A stretch of DNA of 51,853 bases. Origin: Clostridiales bacterium. Lineage in GTDB: Bacteria > Bacillota > Clostridia > Christensenellales > Borkfalkiaceae. Below the pieces are notes generated by a model that was given only the letters and a program-made list of their open reading frames with translations, had not been told where the DNA came from and searched no databases. The position numbers were made by a program, and so were the translations under genes. Shown here piece by piece: positions 49,626 to 51,853 of this stretch (positions within the stretch are counted from its first letter, which is position 1; each line of letters opens with the position of its first letter). The DNA lies in the NCBI GenBank assembly GCA_015055965.1, contig SVHG01000006.1, positions 1 to 51,853 of the forward strand, given 5' to 3'.

Positions 49626-50297
49626 ATGTCTGATTTACTATTTTTTAACAGTTTGGTAGAAGAAAATTTTACTGATTTGGTAACCTATACTTCTATCGCG
49701 CTAATCGTAATTTTACTAATAGCGGTTGGCGTTATGCTTGCAAGAAAAAAACTTGCTACCCAGGATATTGCCTACGCTGGCGTTGCAATATCTATATCCT
49801 TCGTGCTATCCTTTCTTAAGGTAACGCCCGTGCTGTACGGCGGTTCTATAACGTTGGCTTCTTTGGCTCCGTTACTTATTTACGCTTACTACTTCGGGTT
49901 TGCAAAGGCGCTTGTTTGCGGTTTGATTTACGGTCTGTTACAGTTTATTCAAGACCCTTACATTTTAACCCCCGCAACCTTTACGCTGGATTATTTGCTT
50001 GCGTTTGCATCAGTTAGCGTAATGGGCTTATTTAGCAAGGCCGGCCTAAACGCAAAAACGGTTACCTTGGGCACTACCTTAAGTATTCTATGCCGTTTCG
50101 TAATGCACTTTATTTCCGGCATACTCTACTTTAACCACGGCAGTATTTGGGTAAACCTACCCGCTAACAGCGCCGTAAGCTATTCATTACTTTACCAAAC
50201 CGTTTATCTTATTCCCGACCTCGTTATTTGTTTAGCCGTAATGCTCGTTCTTTTAAAAACACGCGTGCTAGAACAAATTAAGCCTAGGGCTAAGTAA
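49626..50297 (+). CDS. thiT: Thiamine-specific ECF transporter S component ThiT
   Basis: 223 aa, slightly longer than typical ThiT (about 190) because of an extra N-terminal membrane segment. Six or more membrane segments. G-G-S-I-T-L-A-S-L-A-P-L-L-I-Y-A-Y-Y-F-G and Y-G-L-L-Q-F-I-Q-D-P-Y followed by L-D-Y-L-L-A-F are the ThiT/YuaJ signatures that line the thiamine pocket. It captures thiamine and relies on a shared EcfA1-EcfA2-EcfT module, encoded at 37178-39738 in this window. It is a single gene under a TPP riboswitch, with AGGAGG before the ATG. Confidence 0.93.
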   Translation: MSDLLFFNSLVEENFTDLVTYTSIALIVILLIAVGVMLARKKLATQDIAYAGVAISISFVLSFLKVTPVLYGGSITLASLAPLLIYAYYFGFAKALVCGLIYGLLQFIQDPYILTPATFTLDYLLAFASVSVMGLFSKAGLNAKTVTLGTTLSILCRFVMHFISGILYFNHGSIWVNLPANSAVSYSLLYQTVYLIPDLVICLAVMLVLLKTRVLEQIKPRAK

Positions 50298-50317
50298 AAA
50301 TTTTTAAGTGTTTTATG

Positions 50318-50346
50318 CGATTAATCGCGCTATAGGCTAATTTTTT
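50318..50346 (+). repeat. Dispersed quasi-palindromic element, copy h (divergent)
   Basis: CGCGCTATAGGCTAATTTTTTG resembles the left half of copy a and is preceded by the palindrome GCGATTAATCGC. It lies 20 bp after the thiT stop. Confidence 0.45.
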
Positions 50347-50442
50347 GCAATTATTATAAATTACCACTTGCCGATTTTACATAAGCAATAAAACCTTAAC
50401 TATTAAGTGTTTAATTCACACTAACTTTTTATAACACAACAA

Positions 50443-50495
50443 AAAACACTCCTTTGCGCTTGGCTTTTAATAAGTCAAACAAAAAGGAGTGTTTT
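50443..50495. terminator. Hairpin between thiT and the CRISPR array
   Basis: AAAACACTCCTTT pairs perfectly with AAAGGAGTGTTTT; an inner TTGGCTT/AAGTCAA stem sits inside. On the minus strand it is followed by a T-run, so it would end the CRISPR transcript; it may also end thiT. It directly abuts the degenerate repeat. Confidence 0.75.
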
Positions 50496-50497
50496 AA

Positions 50498-51853
50498 TTT
50501 TTCTTTTTTTACAAAATAACAAGACTCTCAAACTAGTAATTACTTATATAATAGTATATAGTTGTTTTAGATAGTTACAGAATAACAAGACTCTCAAACT
50601 AAAGACTGCATAGCAAGTAAAAACTCTTCGTTTTAGATAGTTACAGAATAACAAGACTCTCAAACATATATTGAATATGACTTCAGTTCACTATAGTTTT
50701 AGATAGTTACAGAATAACAAGACTCTCAAACATTTGTAACATTACGATAACTTAACAAAGGGTTTTAGATAGTTACAGAATAACAAGACTCTCAAACTAC
50801 AATTGAGTTGCCGAATACATAAGTATTGTTTTAGATAGTTACAGAATAACAAGACTCTCAAACAACTTTGATTTTTTAGGTGTGAATGTTTTAGTTTTAG
50901 ATAGTTACAGAATAACAAGACTCTCAAACTAGGCTATTGCTATAAGTATATGCTATAAAGTTTTAGATAGTTACAGAATAACAAGACTCTCAAACTAGTT
51001 TCTTCATTGGTAATAACTCCAATCTGTTTTAGATAGTTACAGAATAACAAGACTCTCAAACATCTCTAAAAAGCTATCAACCGAACTGACTGTTTTAGAT
51101 AGTTACAGAATAACAAGACTCTCAAACTACAGTATAGTTGAGTTTGTTGGAAGATTTGTTTTAGATAGTTACAGAATAACAAGACTCTCAAACTATCTGG
51201 ATTTAATTCTATTTCATCCTTCAGTTTTAGATAGTTACAGAATAACAAGACTCTCAAACAATATTTATTAAGACGTTTTCTTTTTGCCGGTTTTAGATAG
51301 TTACAGAATAACAAGACTCTCAAACATGATACTGCAACGTTTGTAGAATACATTTGTTTTAGATAGTTACAGAATAACAAGACTCTCAAACGTTATGATG
51401 GTCATTTACGTTACCTCCTTTGTTTTAGATAGTTACAGAATAACAAGACTCTCAAACTAACTGTTTTCAATATCTTCAGTTTCAACAGTTTTAGATAGTT
51501 ACAGAATAACAAGACTCTCAAACGATTAAGGGGGAATGATTATGAAAAATTTAGTTTTAGATAGTTACAGAATAACAAGACTCTCAAACTTAGTAACAAA
51601 ATTTAAGCCCGCTAGAATGGTTTTAGATAGTTACAGAATAACAAGACTCTCAAACATATTCGCCCGTTTTAATAATTAAACCGTCGTTTTAGATAGTTAC
51701 AGAATAACAAGACTCTCAAACACGATACTCGTTTGCTCCATTACATTGAGGGTTTTAGATAGTTACAGAATAACAAGACTCTCAAACACAAATCCACCGT
51801 ATAAATATTGCACCGAGGTTTTAGATAGTTACAGAATAACAAGACTCTCAAAC
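50498..51853 (-). CRISPR. Type II-like CRISPR array, leader-distal end
   Basis: Twenty identical 36-bp repeats start every 66 bp from 50564 to 51818. A degenerate one at 50498-50533 precedes them. The 20 spacers are all 30 bp. The array is cut by the window edge exactly at a repeat end. On the plus strand the repeat begins GTTTTAGATAGTTACAG; on the minus strand it begins GTTTGAGAGTCTTG. The minus reading resembles the GTTTGAGAG start of many type II-A repeats. In that reading the leftmost repeat keeps its 5' half and has lost its 3' half, the usual look of the last, leader-distal repeat. I therefore assign the minus strand. No cas gene or tracrRNA is seen inside the window. Confidence 0.97.

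Noticed and set aside
50742-51389. Minus-strand open frames giving repeated peptides M/L-R-V-L-L-F-C-N-Y-L-K
   Set aside because: They are translations of the CRISPR repeats; the 66-bp period keeps the frame open. Not proteins.
50498-51853. Spacers targeting genes in this window
   Set aside because: By eye no spacer matches any other part of the window; an exact search would be needed for the rest of the genome.
1-51853. tRNA, rRNA, insertion sequences or prophage genes
   Set aside because: I found no cloverleaf, no transposase frame and no phage structural gene; the only mobile-DNA gene is the tyrosine recombinase.

Overview
The window looks like a chromosomal segment of a low-GC, endospore-forming Gram-positive bacterium, probably an uncultured gut-type member of the Clostridia. 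The evidence is spoIVA, strong AGGAGG-type ribosome binding sites, TTGACA-17-TATAAT promoters, an ECF-type vitamin transporter with thiT under a TPP riboswitch, and large secreted lipoproteins. TGA is a normal stop, seen in several ATGA gene overlaps. I find no rRNA, tRNA or insertion sequence.

Layout. Positions 1-1181 hold an accessory patch: a gene start running off the left edge with its ribosome binding site inside a hairpin, a two-domain DUF4926-like protein, a barstar-type RNase inhibitor, and a dead C-terminal fragment of a barnase-type RNase. 1200-3220 is a TetR-regulated ABC-2 exporter operon. 3443-8503 is a tyrosine recombinase followed by a type III restriction-modification locus whose mod gene is split by a frameshift. 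8548-12915 carries an acetyltransferase, a glycerol kinase plus lipase operon and a murG homologue. 13046-19143 is a 1663-aa SGNH/FIVAR lipoprotein divergent from an AraC regulator. 19288-21746 is an ECF sigma factor with a membrane-bound beta-propeller partner. 22013-22386 is a patch of palindromic repeats. 22513-26794 has housekeeping and stress genes (tag, XRE regulator, P-loop protein, Fe-S aldo/keto reductase, acetyltransferase). 27086-29109 is a Ktr/Trk potassium uptake pair. 29395-34984 is a second AraC regulator divergent from a second large SGNH lipoprotein. 35341-39738 is rplM-rpsI, truA and the ECF energizing module. 39930-41402 is spoIVA. 41659-49119 encodes a 2486-aa Cys-rich surface lipoprotein. 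49429-50297 is a promoter, TPP riboswitch and thiT. 50498-51853 is a type II-like CRISPR array that continues past the right edge.

How parts fit together. The two AraC/SGNH-lipoprotein pairs are paralogous modules. Both regulators are 282 aa, and in both divergent intergenic regions I find the same direct-repeat operator (AAAAA-n-TGC, TGC to TGC 22 bp) placed just upstream of a consensus promoter for the lipoprotein. This is the strongest candidate for an undescribed system here. ThiT can use the ECF ATPase/EcfT module encoded about 10 kb away. The CRISPR array has its degenerate repeat at the left end and, read on the minus strand, a GTTTGAGAG repeat start, so leader and cas genes should lie beyond the right edge. 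A small quasi-palindromic element recurs just downstream of genes in at least eight places.

Limits: all family calls are from reading motifs, with no database search; promoter and operator calls are pattern matches.
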